NCBI RefSeq assembly: GCF_024757985.1
Contig: NZ_CP103289.1
Location: forward strand, 1,984,001-2,048,000
Source of the DNA: Cellulomonas sp. NS3
Lineage (GTDB): Bacteria; Actinomycetota; Actinomycetes; Actinomycetales; Cellulomonadaceae
DNA: 64,000 bases
Reading direction: 5' to 3'
Part shown: positions 19,566-32,646 of the stretch, piece by piece
Layout of the letters: every line of letters begins with the position of its first letter
How positions within the stretch are numbered: position 1 is the first letter of the stretch
Notes under the pieces: model-generated
The model's input: only the letters and a program-made list of their open reading frames with translations
Told to the model about the DNA's origin: nothing
Database searches by the model: none
Position numbers and translations under genes: made by a program

Positions 19566-20051
19566 GTGACTCACAACGAGAGGGTGCTCGTGGCCATCAA
19601 GGACTCGGTCGGCACGACGACCGCATCGCACGACTTTCCGGACCTCGCCAAGGCGGTCCGCGGCTTCCCGGTCCGTGACGGCGAGAAGCCCTGGACCGCT
19701 CGTGAGGTGCAGGCGGTCGCCGACGAGCTGATCGGCGACGTCGACCGGCTCACCGCGGAGCTCAGCGCCGCGGACGCCGAGCTGTCGGACCTCCTGCGCA
19801 ACTCGGGGGACGGGGCCGGCGACGACCAGGCGGACTCCGGCTCGAGCGCGCTCGAGCGGGAGCAGGAGCTCACGCTCGTCAACAACACGCGCGACCTGCT
19901 GACCCAGTCGAGCCACGCCCTCGCGCGCATCTCCGCGGGCACGTTCGGGACGTGCGAGTCGTGCGGCAAGGCGATCGGCAAGGCCCGGGTGCAGGCGTTC
20001 CCGCGCGCGTCGCTGTGCGTCGAGTGCAAGCAGCGCGAGGAGCGTCGCTGA
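19566..20051 (+). CDS. DksA/TraR-family RNA polymerase-binding protein
   Basis: Zinc-finger coiled-coil protein of the type that enters the RNA polymerase secondary channel. 161 aa as drawn. An N-terminal helical region with acidic tip (about 60-100) is followed by a C4 zinc finger: CESCGK near residue 135 and CVECKQREERR at the end. The start is ambiguous. GTG 19566 would be leaderless behind TAGTCT (19557-19562), only 3 nt away; GTG 19590, eight codons later, has AGAGGG at a better distance. Actinobacterial members are common but their function is largely uncharacterised. lspA follows after 22 bases with its own -10 box. Confidence 0.88.
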   Translation: MTHNERVLVAIKDSVGTTTASHDFPDLAKAVRGFPVRDGEKPWTAREVQAVADELIGDVDRLTAELSAADAELSDLLRNSGDGAGDDQADSGSSALEREQELTLVNNTRDLLTQSSHALARISAGTFGTCESCGKAIGKARVQAFPRASLCVECKQREERR

Positions 20052-20059
20052 CGCGCCCG

Positions 20060-20065
20060 TAGACT
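20060..20065 (+). promoter_or_regulatory. -10 box TAGACT before lspA (leaderless)
   Basis: TAGACT ends 8 nt before the lspA ATG at 20074, predicting transcription from within about one base of the start codon. No Shine-Dalgarno sequence is present. Confidence 0.55.
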
Positions 20066-20073
20066 CGTCCTCG

Positions 20074-20760
20074 ATGTCCACGACGCCCGAGGTAGAGCCG
20101 ACCCCTGACCGCGCCGACCCGGCCCACCGGCGTCGCCTGCTTGTGCTGCTCACGAGCCTGACGGTCGGGGTCCTCGCGCTCGACCAGCTGACCAAGGTCG
20201 TCGCGCTGCGCGAGCTGAGCGAGACCGAGCGGGTCCCGCTCGTCGGCGACCTCCTGGGGCTGCGCCTGGTGTTCAACCCGGGAGCGGCGCTGTCCCTCGC
20301 GAACGGCCAGACGTGGCTGCTGACGGTCGTCGCGACCGTCGTCGTGGTCGTGGTGGTCCGCGCCTCGCGCCGGCTCGGGTCGCGGGGCTGGGCGCTCGCG
20401 TTCGGCCTCCTGCTGGGCGGCGCGCTCGGGAACCTGGTCGACCGCTTCTTCCGGGAGCCGGGGTTCGCGCGCGGTCACGTCGTCGACTTCATCGCCTACG
20501 GCAACGTCTTCGTGGGGAACGTCGCCGACATCGCGATCGTCGGTGCCGCGGGGCTGATCATGCTGCTGGCCGTGCGCGGGATCGCGCTCGACGGGACGCG
20601 TGAGCACGCGACGCCCGTACCGGACGCGGCCGGGGCAGGGCTCGACCCCGCCCGTCCGGACGGTTCGACGACGTCGACCGAGCGGACCGCCGGCGGGACG
20701 CACGTCGCGCCCGCGTCGGCCGCCGGCCCGCTCGACGGTCCTGTGCGCACCGATGGCTGA
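20074..20760 (+). CDS. lspA: Lipoprotein signal peptidase LspA
   Basis: Aspartyl membrane protease (signal peptidase II) that cuts prolipoproteins before the lipid-modified cysteine. 228 aa, four membrane segments. The catalytic Asp pair is visible in [12 protein letters not shown] and [10 protein letters not shown], and the family motif [10 protein letters not shown] lies between segments 1 and 2. A hydrophilic C-terminal tail of about 60 residues (Pro, Ala, Thr) is additional to the core. It overlaps the next gene by 8 bases. The lipoprotein protease at 36993-37736 is a likely substrate. Confidence 0.95.
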   Translation: MSTTPEVEPTPDRADPAHRRRLLVLLTSLTVGVLALDQLTKVVALRELSETERVPLVGDLLGLRLVFNPGAALSLANGQTWLLTVVATVVVVVVVRASRRLGSRGWALAFGLLLGGALGNLVDRFFREPGFARGHVVDFIAYGNVFVGNVADIAIVGAAGLIMLLAVRGIALDGTREHATPVPDAAGAGLDPARPDGSTTSTERTAGGTHVAPASAAGPLDGPVRTDG

Positions 20761-21691
20761 GACACGCTCGCTCCCGGTGCCGGACGGCCTGGCGGGGGAG
20801 CGGGTCGACGCCGCGCTCTCGCGGCTGCTCGGGTTCTCGCGGACGCGGGCCGCCGAGCTCGCGGCCGCCGGGGCGGTCCGGGTCGACGGGCAAGAGGCCG
20901 GCAAGTCCGAGCGGCTGCACGCCGGGTCGTGGCTCGAGGTCGAGATCCCCGACGAGCGCGAGGCCGCTGCCGTCGAGGTCGTGCCCGAGCCGGTCCCGGG
21001 CATGCGCATCGTGCACGACGACGACGACCTCGTGGTCGTCGACAAGCCGGTCGGCGTCGCTGCGCACCCCTCGCCGGGGTGGGAGGGGCCGACGGTCGTC
21101 GGGGCGCTCGCCGCCGCCGGGTACCGGATCTCCACGTCGGGCGCCGCCGAGCGCCAGGGCATCGTGCACCGGCTCGACGCCGGCACATCGGGCCTCATGG
21201 TCGTCGCGAAGAGCGAGTACGCCTACACGGTCCTCAAGCGCGCGTTCAAGGAGCGCACGGTCGAGAAGGTCTACCACGCCCTCGTGCAGGGCCACCCGGA
21301 GCCGACCACGGGCACGATCGACGCCCCGATCGGACGGCACCCGAGCTCGGACTGGAAGTTCGCGGTCGTCGCGGACGGCAAGCCGTCGGTCACGCACTAC
21401 GAGGTGCTGGAGATGCTGCCCTCGGCGTCGCTCGTCGAGGTGCACCTCGAGACCGGGCGCACGCACCAGATCCGCGTGCACTTCGCGGCGCTGCGCCACC
21501 CGTGCGTCGGGGACCTGACGTACGGCGCGGACCCGACGCTCGCCGCCCGCACGGGGCTCACGCGGCAGTGGCTGCACGCGATGCGCCTGGGCTTCGAGCA
21601 CCCCACGAGCGGCACCTGGCTGGAGCTCACGAGCTCCTACCCGGACGACCTCGCGCGCGCGCTCGACGTCCTCGGCGACGGCTTCCGCTGA
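20753..21691 (+). CDS. RluA/RluD-family 23S rRNA pseudouridine synthase
   Basis: Converts uridines to pseudouridine in large-subunit rRNA. 312 aa from ATG 20753 (8-base overlap with lspA). The N-terminal S4 RNA-binding domain ([20 protein letters not shown]) is followed by the catalytic domain with the active-site Asp in [15 protein letters not shown] and the closing motif [20 protein letters not shown]. The order lspA then rluD-like is widespread in bacteria; which uridines are modified cannot be told from sequence. The 174 bases after it (21692-21865) contain only the dnaE promoter. Confidence 0.93.
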   Translation: MAETRSLPVPDGLAGERVDAALSRLLGFSRTRAAELAAAGAVRVDGQEAGKSERLHAGSWLEVEIPDEREAAAVEVVPEPVPGMRIVHDDDDLVVVDKPVGVAAHPSPGWEGPTVVGALAAAGYRISTSGAAERQGIVHRLDAGTSGLMVVAKSEYAYTVLKRAFKERTVEKVYHALVQGHPEPTTGTIDAPIGRHPSSDWKFAVVADGKPSVTHYEVLEMLPSASLVEVHLETGRTHQIRVHFAALRHPCVGDLTYGADPTLAARTGLTRQWLHAMRLGFEHPTSGTWLELTSSYPDDLARALDVLGDGFR

Positions 21692-21852
21692 CCGCTGCGT
21701 CCGGCCGCGGGCGGTCCGGCACGCGGTCGTCCCGCGACGCGCCGGGTCGACGCGCCGTGGGGCGGGCGGTGGTCGGACGGCGGCGGCGCGGCTGTGCGCG
21801 AGGCCACCCGCCGACACGCTCGCGACCCGCCGGAGGTGTCGGCGAGACGACC

Positions 21853-21858
21853 TAGGAT
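21853..21858 (+). promoter_or_regulatory. -10 box TAGGAT before dnaE (leaderless)
   Basis: TAGGAT ends 7 nt before ATG 21866. An earlier ATG at 21857 lies inside the box, which supports 21866 as the start. No Shine-Dalgarno sequence is present. Confidence 0.55.
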
Positions 21859-21865
21859 GGCCCGC

Positions 21866-25402
<3,537 letters not shown>

Positions 25403-25496
25403 CGCGGCGCGGCCGACACGACGACGCCGTCGCCTCACCGCCGGTCTGACACCGCCGATGCACGGCGAGCGCTCCGACTCTGCGTATGACTCTTGT

Positions 25497-25506
25497 GTTA
25501 TATAAC
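25497..25506 (+). promoter_or_regulatory. Palindrome GTTATATAAC before the ArsR gene
   Basis: Perfect 10-bp palindrome, flanked by TGCGT (25481-25485) and ACGCA (25505-25509) as an outer inverted pair. It is the most AT-rich spot in this part of the window and contains a plausible -10 (TTATAT), 21 bases before the regulator start. ArsR-type repressors bind such AT-rich inverted repeats over their own promoters, so autoregulation is likely. Confidence 0.55.
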
Positions 25507-25527
25507 GCAGGGTGAAAGAGTCCGGTC

Positions 25528-25890
25528 ATGCAGGCGATGGACGCGCTCGGGGACCCGGTCCGGCGACGGCTCGTCGAGCTCCTCGCGGACGGCGAACGCA
25601 CCGCGGGCGAGCTCGCGACGGCCGTCGGCGCGGAGTTCGGCGTGAGCCAGCCCGGTGCGTCGCGTCACCTGCGCGTCCTGCGCGAGGCCGGCGTCGTCGA
25701 GTCCGTCGTCGACGGCCAGCGCCGCCTGTACTCGGTGCGCGCCGAGTCCCTCACCGAGGTCGAGCTGTGGGTGCGCGGCGTCCGCCGCTTCTGGGACCAG
25801 CGGCTCGACGCGCTCGAGACCGAGGTGGCGCGCGGCCGGCGACAGGCACGGAGCACGGACCTGACCCACGACCAGGAGGCACGGCCATGA
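25528..25890 (+). CDS. ArsR/SmtB-family transcriptional regulator
   Basis: Winged-helix regulator, 120 aa. The HTH spans about 12-75, with the recognition region FGVSQPGASRHLRVLREAGVVESVVDGQRRLYSV. No metal-binding Cys cluster is seen, so a metalloid sensor role is unlikely. This subtype is typically paired with an SRPBCC (AHSA1) protein, as here: the downstream gene overlaps by ATGA. The C-terminal tail is charged and variable. An autoregulatory palindrome lies upstream. Confidence 0.9.
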   Translation: MQAMDALGDPVRRRLVELLADGERTAGELATAVGAEFGVSQPGASRHLRVLREAGVVESVVDGQRRLYSVRAESLTEVELWVRGVRRFWDQRLDALETEVARGRRQARSTDLTHDQEARP

Positions 25891-26957
25891 CGTCACGCAT
25901 GCTCGACGAGCTCGGACTGCTCACCGCCGAGGGGCACGAGGCGCAGGTGCGCTTCGAGCGGACCTTCGCGGTGCCGCCCGCCGGGCTCTGGTCGGCGCTG
26001 ACCGAGCCGTCGCGGGTCGAGCGCTGGCTCGGGCGGCTCGGCGGCGACCTGCGCGTCGGCGGTGCGTACTCCCTCGACATGGCCGACGACGCCGACGCCG
26101 ACGCCGTCGCGCAGCGCGCGACCGGTGAGGTGCTGGCGTGCGACGCGCCCGACCGGCTGCTCCTGACGTGGCACTTCCCCGGAGAGGACCCGAGCGAGAT
26201 CGAGGCGCGCGTGGAGAGGCGCGGCTCGGGTTCCGTCCTCGTCGTCGAGCACCGGCGGCTGACGCGGGGTGCGGCGCGAGGCTACGGTGCCGGCTGGCAC
26301 ACGTTCCTCGACCACCTCGGGCTCCTGCTCGTCGGGCGCGAGGACGAGTGGGCCGACCGTTTCGAGGAGCTCCTGCCCGCCTACCGCGGCCTTCTCCCCG
26401 CGGTCGGACCCGTCCACGTCGAGGTGACCGGCGACCGGCTCGTCTCGGCGGACCCGGCGGCGACGGCCGAGTTCCTCCACGCGTGGCTCGGCTGGACCGA
26501 GAGCGGCGCCGCGAGCACCAGGGCGACGGACGACGATGCGGCTCGCGCAGGTGACGCACCTGACGCGAGGGACGCCCGTGACGACGGCGACGCACGCGAC
26601 GCGGGCAAGGCCCGTGACACCGGTGTCGCAGGCGCTGGGGCCGCCCGCGTCGCCGGGGTCCACGAGGACGGCACGAGCTCGGGCCCCGGCCGGCGCGTGC
26701 TGGGCGGTGTGCCGGGTCGCGCCGTGCTCCCTGTCGTCGAGCGAACCCCCGGGATCGACGACGCGCCCGCGGACGCGACGCTGACCTGGAGCGACGTCGA
26801 GTCGCTGCGCGAGTCGCTCGTCAGCGCCGTCGGCTCGGGCGGCCGGCTCGCCGCGGGGGAGCCGGACGACGTCGGGTCCGAGGGCGCCGAGCTCGTGTGC
26901 CCGGGGGACGTCCGGCTCCGCGTCCGTGCCGAGGCGGGCGGCGCACCCGCCGCCTAG
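25887..26957 (+). CDS. SRPBCC (AHSA1-like) protein with degenerate VOC-like C-terminus
   Basis: 356 aa. Residues about 18-165 form an SRPBCC/AHSA1 ligand-binding fold: FERTFAVPPAGLWSALTEPS, WLGRLGGDLRVGGAYSL, LLLTWHFPGEDPSEIEARVE, then GWHTFLDHLGLLL. From about 170 the protein resembles the two halves of a glyoxalase/VOC module (VEVTGDRLVSADPAATAEFL; later TWSDVESLRESLVSAVGSGG and a closing GDVRLRV). These halves are separated by a low-complexity insert of Asp, Ala, Arg and Gly at about 215-275. Overlap with the ArsR gene suggests a joint sensing module. The VOC assignment is my inference from pattern only, and the ligand is unknown. Confidence 0.8.
   Translation: MTSRMLDELGLLTAEGHEAQVRFERTFAVPPAGLWSALTEPSRVERWLGRLGGDLRVGGAYSLDMADDADADAVAQRATGEVLACDAPDRLLLTWHFPGEDPSEIEARVERRGSGSVLVVEHRRLTRGAARGYGAGWHTFLDHLGLLLVGREDEWADRFEELLPAYRGLLPAVGPVHVEVTGDRLVSADPAATAEFLHAWLGWTESGAASTRATDDDAARAGDAPDARDARDDGDARDAGKARDTGVAGAGAARVAGVHEDGTSSGPGRRVLGGVPGRAVLPVVERTPGIDDAPADATLTWSDVESLRESLVSAVGSGGRLAAGEPDDVGSEGAELVCPGDVRLRVRAEAGGAPAA
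26546..26632 (+). repeat. Degenerate GACGCNCGNGAC-type repeats in the SRPBCC gene
   Basis: Irregular repeats of GACGC and GCGAC type encode the run of Asp-Ala-Arg units inserted in the SRPBCC-VOC protein. Repeat length is not constant, and the open frame is kept. Confidence 0.5.
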
Positions 26958-26960
26958 ACT
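26955..26960 (+). promoter_or_regulatory. -10 box TAGACT before the PPOX gene (leaderless)
   Basis: TAGACT overlaps the end of the SRPBCC gene (its TAG stop is the first half) and ends 8 nt before GTG 26969. The same hexamer at the same distance stands before lspA. Confidence 0.5.
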
Positions 26961-26968
26961 CGCGCCTC

Positions 26969-27358
26969 GTGCTCGCACTCACCCCCGACCAGCTCGCGTT
27001 CGTGACCGAACGGCACCTGGCGACGCTCTCGACGCTGCGGCCCGACGGGTCGCCGCACGTCGTCCCGGTCGGCTTCACGTGGGACGCCGAGCGCGGACGC
27101 GTCCGCGTGACGACCAAGGTCACGTCGGTCAAGGCGCGCCACGTCGCCGGCGCCGACGGTCCGGTGCGGGCCGCGGTGTGCCAGGTCGACGGGCGGAGGT
27201 GGCTCACGCTCGAGGGCGAGATCACGCTCTCCCGTGACCCCGACCAGATCGCCGAGGCGGTCGCGGCGTACGCGGTGCGATACCGGCCCCGGCCGTTCCA
27301 GCCGGAGCGCGTGGTGCTGCACCTCGCGGTCGACCGCGTGCTGGGGTCGGTCCGCTAG
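26969..27358 (+). CDS. PPOX-fold (F420/flavin-dependent) oxidoreductase
   Basis: 129 aa, pyridoxamine-phosphate-oxidase-like split barrel of the small actinobacterial type. Visible family features are LTPDQLAFVTERHLATLSTLRPDGSPHVVPVGF at the N-terminus (strands 1-2), KARHVAG and LTLEGEITLS. Many such proteins bind F420 or are heme or flavin dependent; the exact cofactor and substrate cannot be assigned. GTG 26969 follows a leaderless -10. It converges with the S4-domain gene with only 7 bases between stops. Confidence 0.82.
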   Translation: MLALTPDQLAFVTERHLATLSTLRPDGSPHVVPVGFTWDAERGRVRVTTKVTSVKARHVAGADGPVRAAVCQVDGRRWLTLEGEITLSRDPDQIAEAVAAYAVRYRPRPFQPERVVLHLAVDRVLGSVR

Positions 27359-27365
27359 GACGCCG

Positions 27366-27614
27366 TCAGCCGACGACGGCGCTCGCCGGACCGGCGGGGA
27401 GGTCGACCACCACCACGTCCCCTGCCCGGAGCTGACGCCCTCGGCGCTGCTCGGGCTCGCCGTTGACGGTGACGACCTCGTCGTCGAGCAGCTCGCGCGC
27501 GTGCGCGCCCGAGTCGGCGAGCCCGGCGAGCTTGAGGAACTGGCCGAGGCGGATGCTCTCGTCGGTGATGGCGACGACCTCGGGTCGCGGACCGGCGGGC
27601 TCACGTGTGCTCAT
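27366..27614 (-). CDS. S4-domain RNA-binding protein (YbcJ/YaaA type)
   Basis: 82 aa. Most of the protein is one S4 domain: [42 protein letters not shown], then a closing strand [10 protein letters not shown]. Small free-standing S4 proteins of this type are thought to act in ribosome assembly or stalled-ribosome rescue; no specific target is known here. The ATG lies at 27614-27612. It is divergent from hisD across 73 bases. Confidence 0.88.
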   Translation of the reverse strand: MSTREPAGPRPEVVAITDESIRLGQFLKLAGLADSGAHARELLDDEVVTVNGEPEQRRGRQLRAGDVVVVDLPAGPASAVVG

Positions 27615-27675
27615 GCGCCCATCCTCCCCGGTCGCGGGCCGCAGGACGACGAGGGGCCGTGCGCGCCCGGATCAC

Positions 27676-27681
27676 TACACT
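27676..27681 (+). promoter_or_regulatory. -10 box TACACT before hisD (leaderless)
   Basis: TACACT ends 6 nt before GTG 27688. AGAGG sits between box and start, too close to work if the transcript begins at the GTG. Confidence 0.5.
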
Positions 27682-27687
27682 CGAGAG

Positions 27688-29010
27688 GTGATCTCCCGGA
27701 TCGACCTGCGCGGTCGCACCCTGTCCCGTCGCGAGCTGCTCGACACCCTCCCGCGTGCGGAGGTGGACGTCGAGACGGCCGCGGTCACCGTGGCGCCCAT
27801 CCTCGCGGACGTCCGCGCGCACGGCGCCGCGGCGCTGCGTGAACTCGCCGAGCGGTTCGACGGCGTGCGCCCGGTGTACCTGCGTGTGCCCGCGGAGGAG
27901 ATCCGCGCGGCCGTCGACGGGCTCGACCCGGACGTCCGCGCCGCGATCGACGAGACCATCGTGCGGGTCCGGAAGGTGCACGCCGCGCAGCGACCGGCCG
28001 ACTTCACGGTCGACCTCGGCTCCGGGGCGCAGGTGCGCCAGCGCTGGCTGCCGGTGCGCCGCGTCGGCCTGTACGTGCCGGGCGGCCTCGCGGTGTACCC
28101 GTCGTCCGTGATCATGAACGTCGTCGCCGCGCAGGAGGCCGGCGTCGGTTCGCTCGCCGTCGCGTCGCCGCCCCAGAAGGACTCGGGCGGGCTGCCCAAC
28201 GCGACGATCCTCGCGACGTGCGCGCTGCTCGGGGTCGACGAGGTCTACGCGGTCGGCGGCGCGCAGGCCGTCGCGATGTTCGCCTACGGAGCGGACGGCA
28301 CCGACGAGGTCGACGGCGCCGTGCTGTGCGAGCCCGTCGACGTGGTGACCGGGCCCGGCAACGTCTACGTCGCGGCGGCCAAGCGCCTCGTCCGCGGCGT
28401 GGTCGGCATCGACTCGGAGGCCGGCCCGACGGAGATCGCGATCCTCGCGGACGGCACCGCGGACGCCGTGCACGTCGCAGCCGACCTCATCTCGCAGGCC
28501 GAGCACGACCCGCTCGCGGCCGCGGTGCTCGTGACGCCGTCGGCGGAGCTGGCGGGGGCCGTCGCCGCCAAGCTGGGCGACCGGGCGCCGAGCACGCCGC
28601 ACGCCGCGCGCGTCCTGACGTCGCTGTCCGGTCCGCAGTCCGCGATCGTGCTCGTCGACGACCTCGACGCGGGCCTGGAGGTCGTCAACGCGTACGGCGC
28701 GGAGCACCTCGAGATCCAGACGGCCGACGCGGCCGCGGTCGCGGACCGCGTGACCAGCGCCGGGGCGATCTTCGTCGGACCGTACTCGCCGGTCTCGCTC
28801 GGCGACTACATGGCGGGCTCGAACCACGTGCTGCCGACCGGCGGCTGTGCCCACTTCACGAGCGGGCTCGGCGTGCACTCGTTCCTGCGGGCCGTGCAGG
28901 TCATCGAGTACGACGCGACGGCGCTCGACGAGGTCGCCGACCGCATCGTGGCGTTCGCCGAGGCCGAGGGGCTGCCCGCGCATGGCGAGGCGGTCCGCGC
29001 GCGCTTCTGA
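27688..29010 (+). CDS. hisD: Histidinol dehydrogenase HisD
   Basis: Zn- and NAD-dependent enzyme for the last two oxidations of histidine synthesis (histidinol to histidine). 440 aa. Family motifs: [75 protein letters not shown], and [20 protein letters not shown] with the metal-ligand His region. GTG 27688 is fixed by the promoter and by the start of homology ([13 protein letters not shown]). A helicase gene on the other strand interrupts the cluster before hisC. Confidence 0.97.
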   Translation: MISRIDLRGRTLSRRELLDTLPRAEVDVETAAVTVAPILADVRAHGAAALRELAERFDGVRPVYLRVPAEEIRAAVDGLDPDVRAAIDETIVRVRKVHAAQRPADFTVDLGSGAQVRQRWLPVRRVGLYVPGGLAVYPSSVIMNVVAAQEAGVGSLAVASPPQKDSGGLPNATILATCALLGVDEVYAVGGAQAVAMFAYGADGTDEVDGAVLCEPVDVVTGPGNVYVAAAKRLVRGVVGIDSEAGPTEIAILADGTADAVHVAADLISQAEHDPLAAAVLVTPSAELAGAVAAKLGDRAPSTPHAARVLTSLSGPQSAIVLVDDLDAGLEVVNAYGAEHLEIQTADAAAVADRVTSAGAIFVGPYSPVSLGDYMAGSNHVLPTGGCAHFTSGLGVHSFLRAVQVIEYDATALDEVADRIVAFAEAEGLPAHGEAVRARF

Positions 29011-29043
29011 GCCCGGCGCACCCCCGGGTGTCTCAGCGCCGCG

Positions 29044-31296
29044 TCAGCCGACCGCGAGCACGAACGGGTGGACGGCCTCGGCGCCGGCCTCGCGCAGCAG
29101 GCGCGCCGCGACGGTGAGCGTCCAGCCGGAGTCCGTCCGGTCGTCGACGAGCAGGACCGCACGCCCGGGCAGCCCGGCGGCCGCCGCGGGGGACAGGTCC
29201 AGCTCGAGCCGACGCGCGACGCCGGCGAGCCGCTGCGCGGAGTTGACGTCGTGGCGACCGGGCGGCACGCCGTCGACCGGGCGCACCACGCCCACGACCG
29301 GAACGCCGAGGTGCCGGGCCACCCCCTCGGCGAGGTGGCGCACGAGGGACGGGCGCGTCGCCGACTCCACGAGGACGACGCCCGCGGGGGCGGGGTCCGG
29401 GTGCCACGCGTCGAGCACCTCGACCACGGGGCGGCGCAGCGGGACGGGCAGCCCGTCGTCGCGCGCGCCGTGCTCGGCGTGCGGGTCCGCGTCGGCGCCG
29501 GGCCCACCCGGGGCCGCGAAGAGGTCCCGCAGCAGCCCGCCCCACCCGATGCCGTCGAGCCGCGCGACCGCGCGCCCGGCCGAGGCCTGCACCCCGGGGG
29601 CGATCCGCCCGCTCAGCTCGACGCCGAGCGCGGCCATCCCCGACGGCCACATCTTCCGCGGCTCGACCTCGACGCCCGGGACGGCGAGCCGCTCGCGGGC
29701 CGCCTCGACCTCGGCCTCGTCGGGAGCGACCCCGGCGCTCGCGCCGCCGCAGACGTCGCACCGGCCGCACCGCCACGCCTCGCCGCCGGGACCGCTCAGC
29801 TCCGGGTCGTCGAGCGCGCGGCGCAGGAACGCCATGCGGCACGTCTCGCCGCGGACGTACTCGACCATCGACTCCTGCTCGGCGGCGCGGGCGGCCGCGA
29901 CGCGCTCGTACCGCTCCGCGTCGTACTCCCACGGCTCGCCCGTCGACTGCCAGCCACCCGTGACCCGGCGCACGGCGCCGTCCACGTCGAGCACCTTGAG
30001 CATGAGCTCGAGGCGGTTGCGCCGCAGCGACACGTGCGTCTCCAGCGCGGCGGTCGAGAGCGTGCCGTGGGCGTCGAGCGCGGCGAGCGTCGCCCGCACC
30101 TCCTGCGCGGGCGGGAACGCCATCGACGCGAAGTAGTCCCAGATCGCGCGGTCCTCCCGGCCGGGCAGCAGGACGACCTCGGCGTGATCGGTCGCGCGGC
30201 CGGCGCGCCCCACCTGCTGGTAGTACGCGATCGGCGACGCGGGAGCCCCGAGGTGCACGACGAACGCGAGGTCGCCCTTGTCGAAGCCCATGCCGAGCGC
30301 GGACGTCGCGACGAGCGCCTTGACGCGGTTCGCGAGCAGGTCCGCCTCGGCGGCCTCGCGCTCCGTGGGGTCCGTCTGCCCGGTGTACGCGCGCACGTCC
30401 AGCCCGCTCGCGCGCAGGTGCTCCGTGACCTGCTGCGCCGCCGCGACCGTGAGGCAGTAGACGATGCCGGACCCGTCGATGCGCGGGAGGTTGTGCGCGA
30501 GCCACGCGAGCTGCGCCGAGGTGTCGGGCAGGCGCGCGACGGTCAGGTGCAGGCTCTCGCGGTCGAGCGGTCCGCGCAGCACCAGCACGTCCTCCAGCCC
30601 GGAGCTCCCCGCGCCGTCCCCGGCGTCCGGGCCCCGCACCGCGAGCTGCTCCGCGACGTCGCCGGTCACGCGCGCGTTCGCCGTCGCGGTCGTCGCGAGC
30701 ACCGGGATGCCGGCGGGGAGGTCGGCGAGCAGCGTGCGGATGCGCCGGTAGTCGGGCCGGAAGTCGTGACCCCAGTCGGAGATGCAGTGCGCCTCGTCGA
30801 TCACGACGAGCCCGGCGTCGGCGGCGAGCCGGGGCAGCACGGTGTCGCGGAACGAGGGGTTGTTGAGCCGCTCGGGCGAGACCAGCAGCACGTCGACCTC
30901 GCCGGCGGCGACGCGCTCGTGCACCGCGTCCCACTCGGTCACGTTCGCGGAGTTGATCGTCTCGGCGCGGATCCCGGCCCGCGCCGCCGCGGCGACCTGG
31001 TTGCGCATGAGGGCGAGCAGCGGCGAGACGATGACGGTCGGCCCCGAGGGCTCGCCGCCGCCGGCCCCCGCGCGCAGCAGCGCGGTCGCGACGAAGTACA
31101 CCGCCGACTTGCCCCACCCGGTGCGCTGCACGACGAGCGCGCGACGCCGGTCCGCGACGAGCGCCTCGACGGCGACCCACTGGTCCTCGCGGAGCACCGC
31201 GTCCTCCCGGCCGACGAGGGCCCGCAGCGCGCGCTCCGCCTCCTCGCGGAGCGCCGCTCGGTCGACGTCGGCCAGGGTCGTCGCTCGGGGGGTCAT
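29044..31296 (-). CDS. recQ: RecQ-family DNA helicase with C-terminal phosphoribosyltransferase-like domain
   Basis: 3'-5' superfamily 2 helicase, 750 aa, between hisD and hisC on the opposite strand. Walker A reads [11 protein letters not shown] (Trp where Gly is common), then [11 protein letters not shown], the DEAH box [45 protein letters not shown] and QQVGRAGR. A Cys-rich zinc motif ([15 protein letters not shown]) ends the helicase core near 490. The C-terminus has no HRDC domain; about 590-750 it resembles a PRTase, with [21 protein letters not shown] in the place of the PRPP loop. Start 31296 is set by TACGAT 7 nt upstream. Role in DNA repair is inferred. Confidence 0.92.
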   Translation of the reverse strand: MTPRATTLADVDRAALREEAERALRALVGREDAVLREDQWVAVEALVADRRRALVVQRTGWGKSAVYFVATALLRAGAGGGEPSGPTVIVSPLLALMRNQVAAAARAGIRAETINSANVTEWDAVHERVAAGEVDVLLVSPERLNNPSFRDTVLPRLAADAGLVVIDEAHCISDWGHDFRPDYRRIRTLLADLPAGIPVLATTATANARVTGDVAEQLAVRGPDAGDGAGSSGLEDVLVLRGPLDRESLHLTVARLPDTSAQLAWLAHNLPRIDGSGIVYCLTVAAAQQVTEHLRASGLDVRAYTGQTDPTEREAAEADLLANRVKALVATSALGMGFDKGDLAFVVHLGAPASPIAYYQQVGRAGRATDHAEVVLLPGREDRAIWDYFASMAFPPAQEVRATLAALDAHGTLSTAALETHVSLRRNRLELMLKVLDVDGAVRRVTGGWQSTGEPWEYDAERYERVAAARAAEQESMVEYVRGETCRMAFLRRALDDPELSGPGGEAWRCGRCDVCGGASAGVAPDEAEVEAARERLAVPGVEVEPRKMWPSGMAALGVELSGRIAPGVQASAGRAVARLDGIGWGGLLRDLFAAPGGPGADADPHAEHGARDDGLPVPLRRPVVEVLDAWHPDPAPAGVVLVESATRPSLVRHLAEGVARHLGVPVVGVVRPVDGVPPGRHDVNSAQRLAGVARRLELDLSPAAAAGLPGRAVLLVDDRTDSGWTLTVAARLLREAGAEAVHPFVLAVG

Positions 31297-31303
31297 GCGC
31301 TCG

Positions 31304-31309
31304 ATCGTA
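31304..31309 (-). promoter_or_regulatory. -10 box TACGAT before recQ (leaderless)
   Basis: On the minus strand TACGAT ends 7 nt before the recQ ATG at 31296. The same hexamer precedes hisC on the plus strand. The 234-base recQ-hisC spacer is otherwise featureless to me. Confidence 0.5.
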
Positions 31310-31517
31310 GGTCGCCCCTCGGACACGTCATCCCTCGGGCCCGCGCGTCCGACGCGACGTCTCCGCTCGCCGGGGCCGGACCCGGTCCGCCTCGTGGGTC
31401 GGCCAGGCCAGGGCCACGGCGGCGGCTCGCCCCGGCACGCGTCCCAGCCCCGCTGCCGTCGCGAGCCCCGACCGTCCGCTCGTCGGCCGCAGGCGAGAGC
31501 CCCCGGGCGCCGCTGAC

Positions 31518-31523
31518 TACGAT
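31518..31523 (+). promoter_or_regulatory. -10 box TACGAT before hisC (leaderless)
   Basis: TACGAT ends 7 nt before GTG 31531. It gives hisC-hisB and the following gene a promoter of their own, separate from hisD. Confidence 0.5.
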
Positions 31524-31530
31524 CAGGGGC

Positions 31531-32646
31531 GTGAGCGCCCCCACGTCCCGACCCGTCCTGCCGCTGCGCCCCGAGATCGTCGGGGTCGCGCCGTACGGCG
31601 CGCCGCAGCTCGACGTGCCGTACCTGCTCAACGTGAACGAGAACCCCTACGCACCGGCACCGGACGTCGTCGCGGACATCGCCCGGGACGTCGCGGCCGC
31701 CGCCGCGACGCTCAACCGGTACCCCGACCGGGACTTCCTCGCGCTGCGCGAGGACCTCGCGGCGTACCTCGCGACCGAGTCCGGCGTCACGCTCGCCCCG
31801 GAGCAGCTCTGGGCGGCCAACGGCTCGAACGAGGTCATGCTGCACCTCCTCCAGGCGTTCGGCGGCCCCGGGCGGACCGCGGTCTCGTTCGCCCCGACGT
31901 ACTCGATGTACCCGGAGTACGCGCGCGCGACGTCGACGGCCTGGGTCGAGGGCCGGCGCGCGGAGGACTTCAGCCTGGACACGGACGACGTGGCTGCGAC
32001 GATCACGCGCGAGCAGCCGTCGGTCGTGCTGCTCGCGAGCCCCAACAACCCGACCGGTACGGCGCTCCCGCGCGCGACCGTCGAGGCGGTGCTCGCCGTC
32101 GCGGACGAGGTGCCGGGCGGCTGCGTGGTCGTGGTCGACGAGGCGTACGGCGAGTTCCGCCGCACCGGGACGCCCTCGGCCCTCGAGCTCCTGCCCGCGC
32201 ACCCGAACCTCGCCGTCAGCCGCACGATGTCCAAGGCGTTCGGCCTCGCCGGCGCACGCCTCGGGTACCTGGCCGCAGCGCCGGCCCTGGTCGACGCGCT
32301 GCGGGTCGTGCGCCTGCCGTACCACCTGTCGGCCGTCACGCAGGCGGTCGCCCGGGCGGCGCTCCGGCACGCGCCGGCGCTCATGGCCCAGGTCGGGTCG
32401 CTGCGCGACGAGCGCGACGCCCTCGTCGTGTGGCTGCGCGAGCGCGGGCTCACGGTCGCCGACTCGGACGCGAACTTCGTGCTGTTCGGCCTGTTCGACG
32501 ACCGGCACGCGGTCTGGCAGGGTCTGCTCGACCGGGGGGTCCTGATCCGCGAGGTCGGGCCCCCGGGATGGCTGCGGGTGTCGGTCGGCACCCCGGAGGA
32601 GACGGCGGCGTTCAAGGACGCCCTGGTGGAGGTGGCAGCGCTGTGA
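31531..32646 (+). CDS. hisC: Histidinol-phosphate aminotransferase HisC
   Basis: PLP-dependent class I/II aminotransferase making histidinol phosphate from imidazole-acetol phosphate and glutamate. 371 aa. Substrate-binding N-terminus [25 protein letters not shown], the cofactor-binding [27 protein letters not shown] and the PLP lysine in [21 protein letters not shown] 31531 follows the leaderless -10. hisB starts within its stop codon (GTGA). Confidence 0.97.
   Translation: MSAPTSRPVLPLRPEIVGVAPYGAPQLDVPYLLNVNENPYAPAPDVVADIARDVAAAAATLNRYPDRDFLALREDLAAYLATESGVTLAPEQLWAANGSNEVMLHLLQAFGGPGRTAVSFAPTYSMYPEYARATSTAWVEGRRAEDFSLDTDDVAATITREQPSVVLLASPNNPTGTALPRATVEAVLAVADEVPGGCVVVVDEAYGEFRRTGTPSALELLPAHPNLAVSRTMSKAFGLAGARLGYLAAAPALVDALRVVRLPYHLSAVTQAVARAALRHAPALMAQVGSLRDERDALVVWLRERGLTVADSDANFVLFGLFDDRHAVWQGLLDRGVLIREVGPPGWLRVSVGTPEETAAFKDALVEVAAL

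Noticed and set aside
20774-20950. Pribnow-like boxes inside the lspA-rluD junction as a separate promoter
   Set aside because: No TANNNT at the spacing seen elsewhere; the 8-base overlap indicates cotranscription.
31297-32508. Upstream extension of the recQ frame by 404 codons
   Set aside because: Runs antisense through hisC, which is clearly coding. The TACGAT box and start of homology place the recQ start at 31296.
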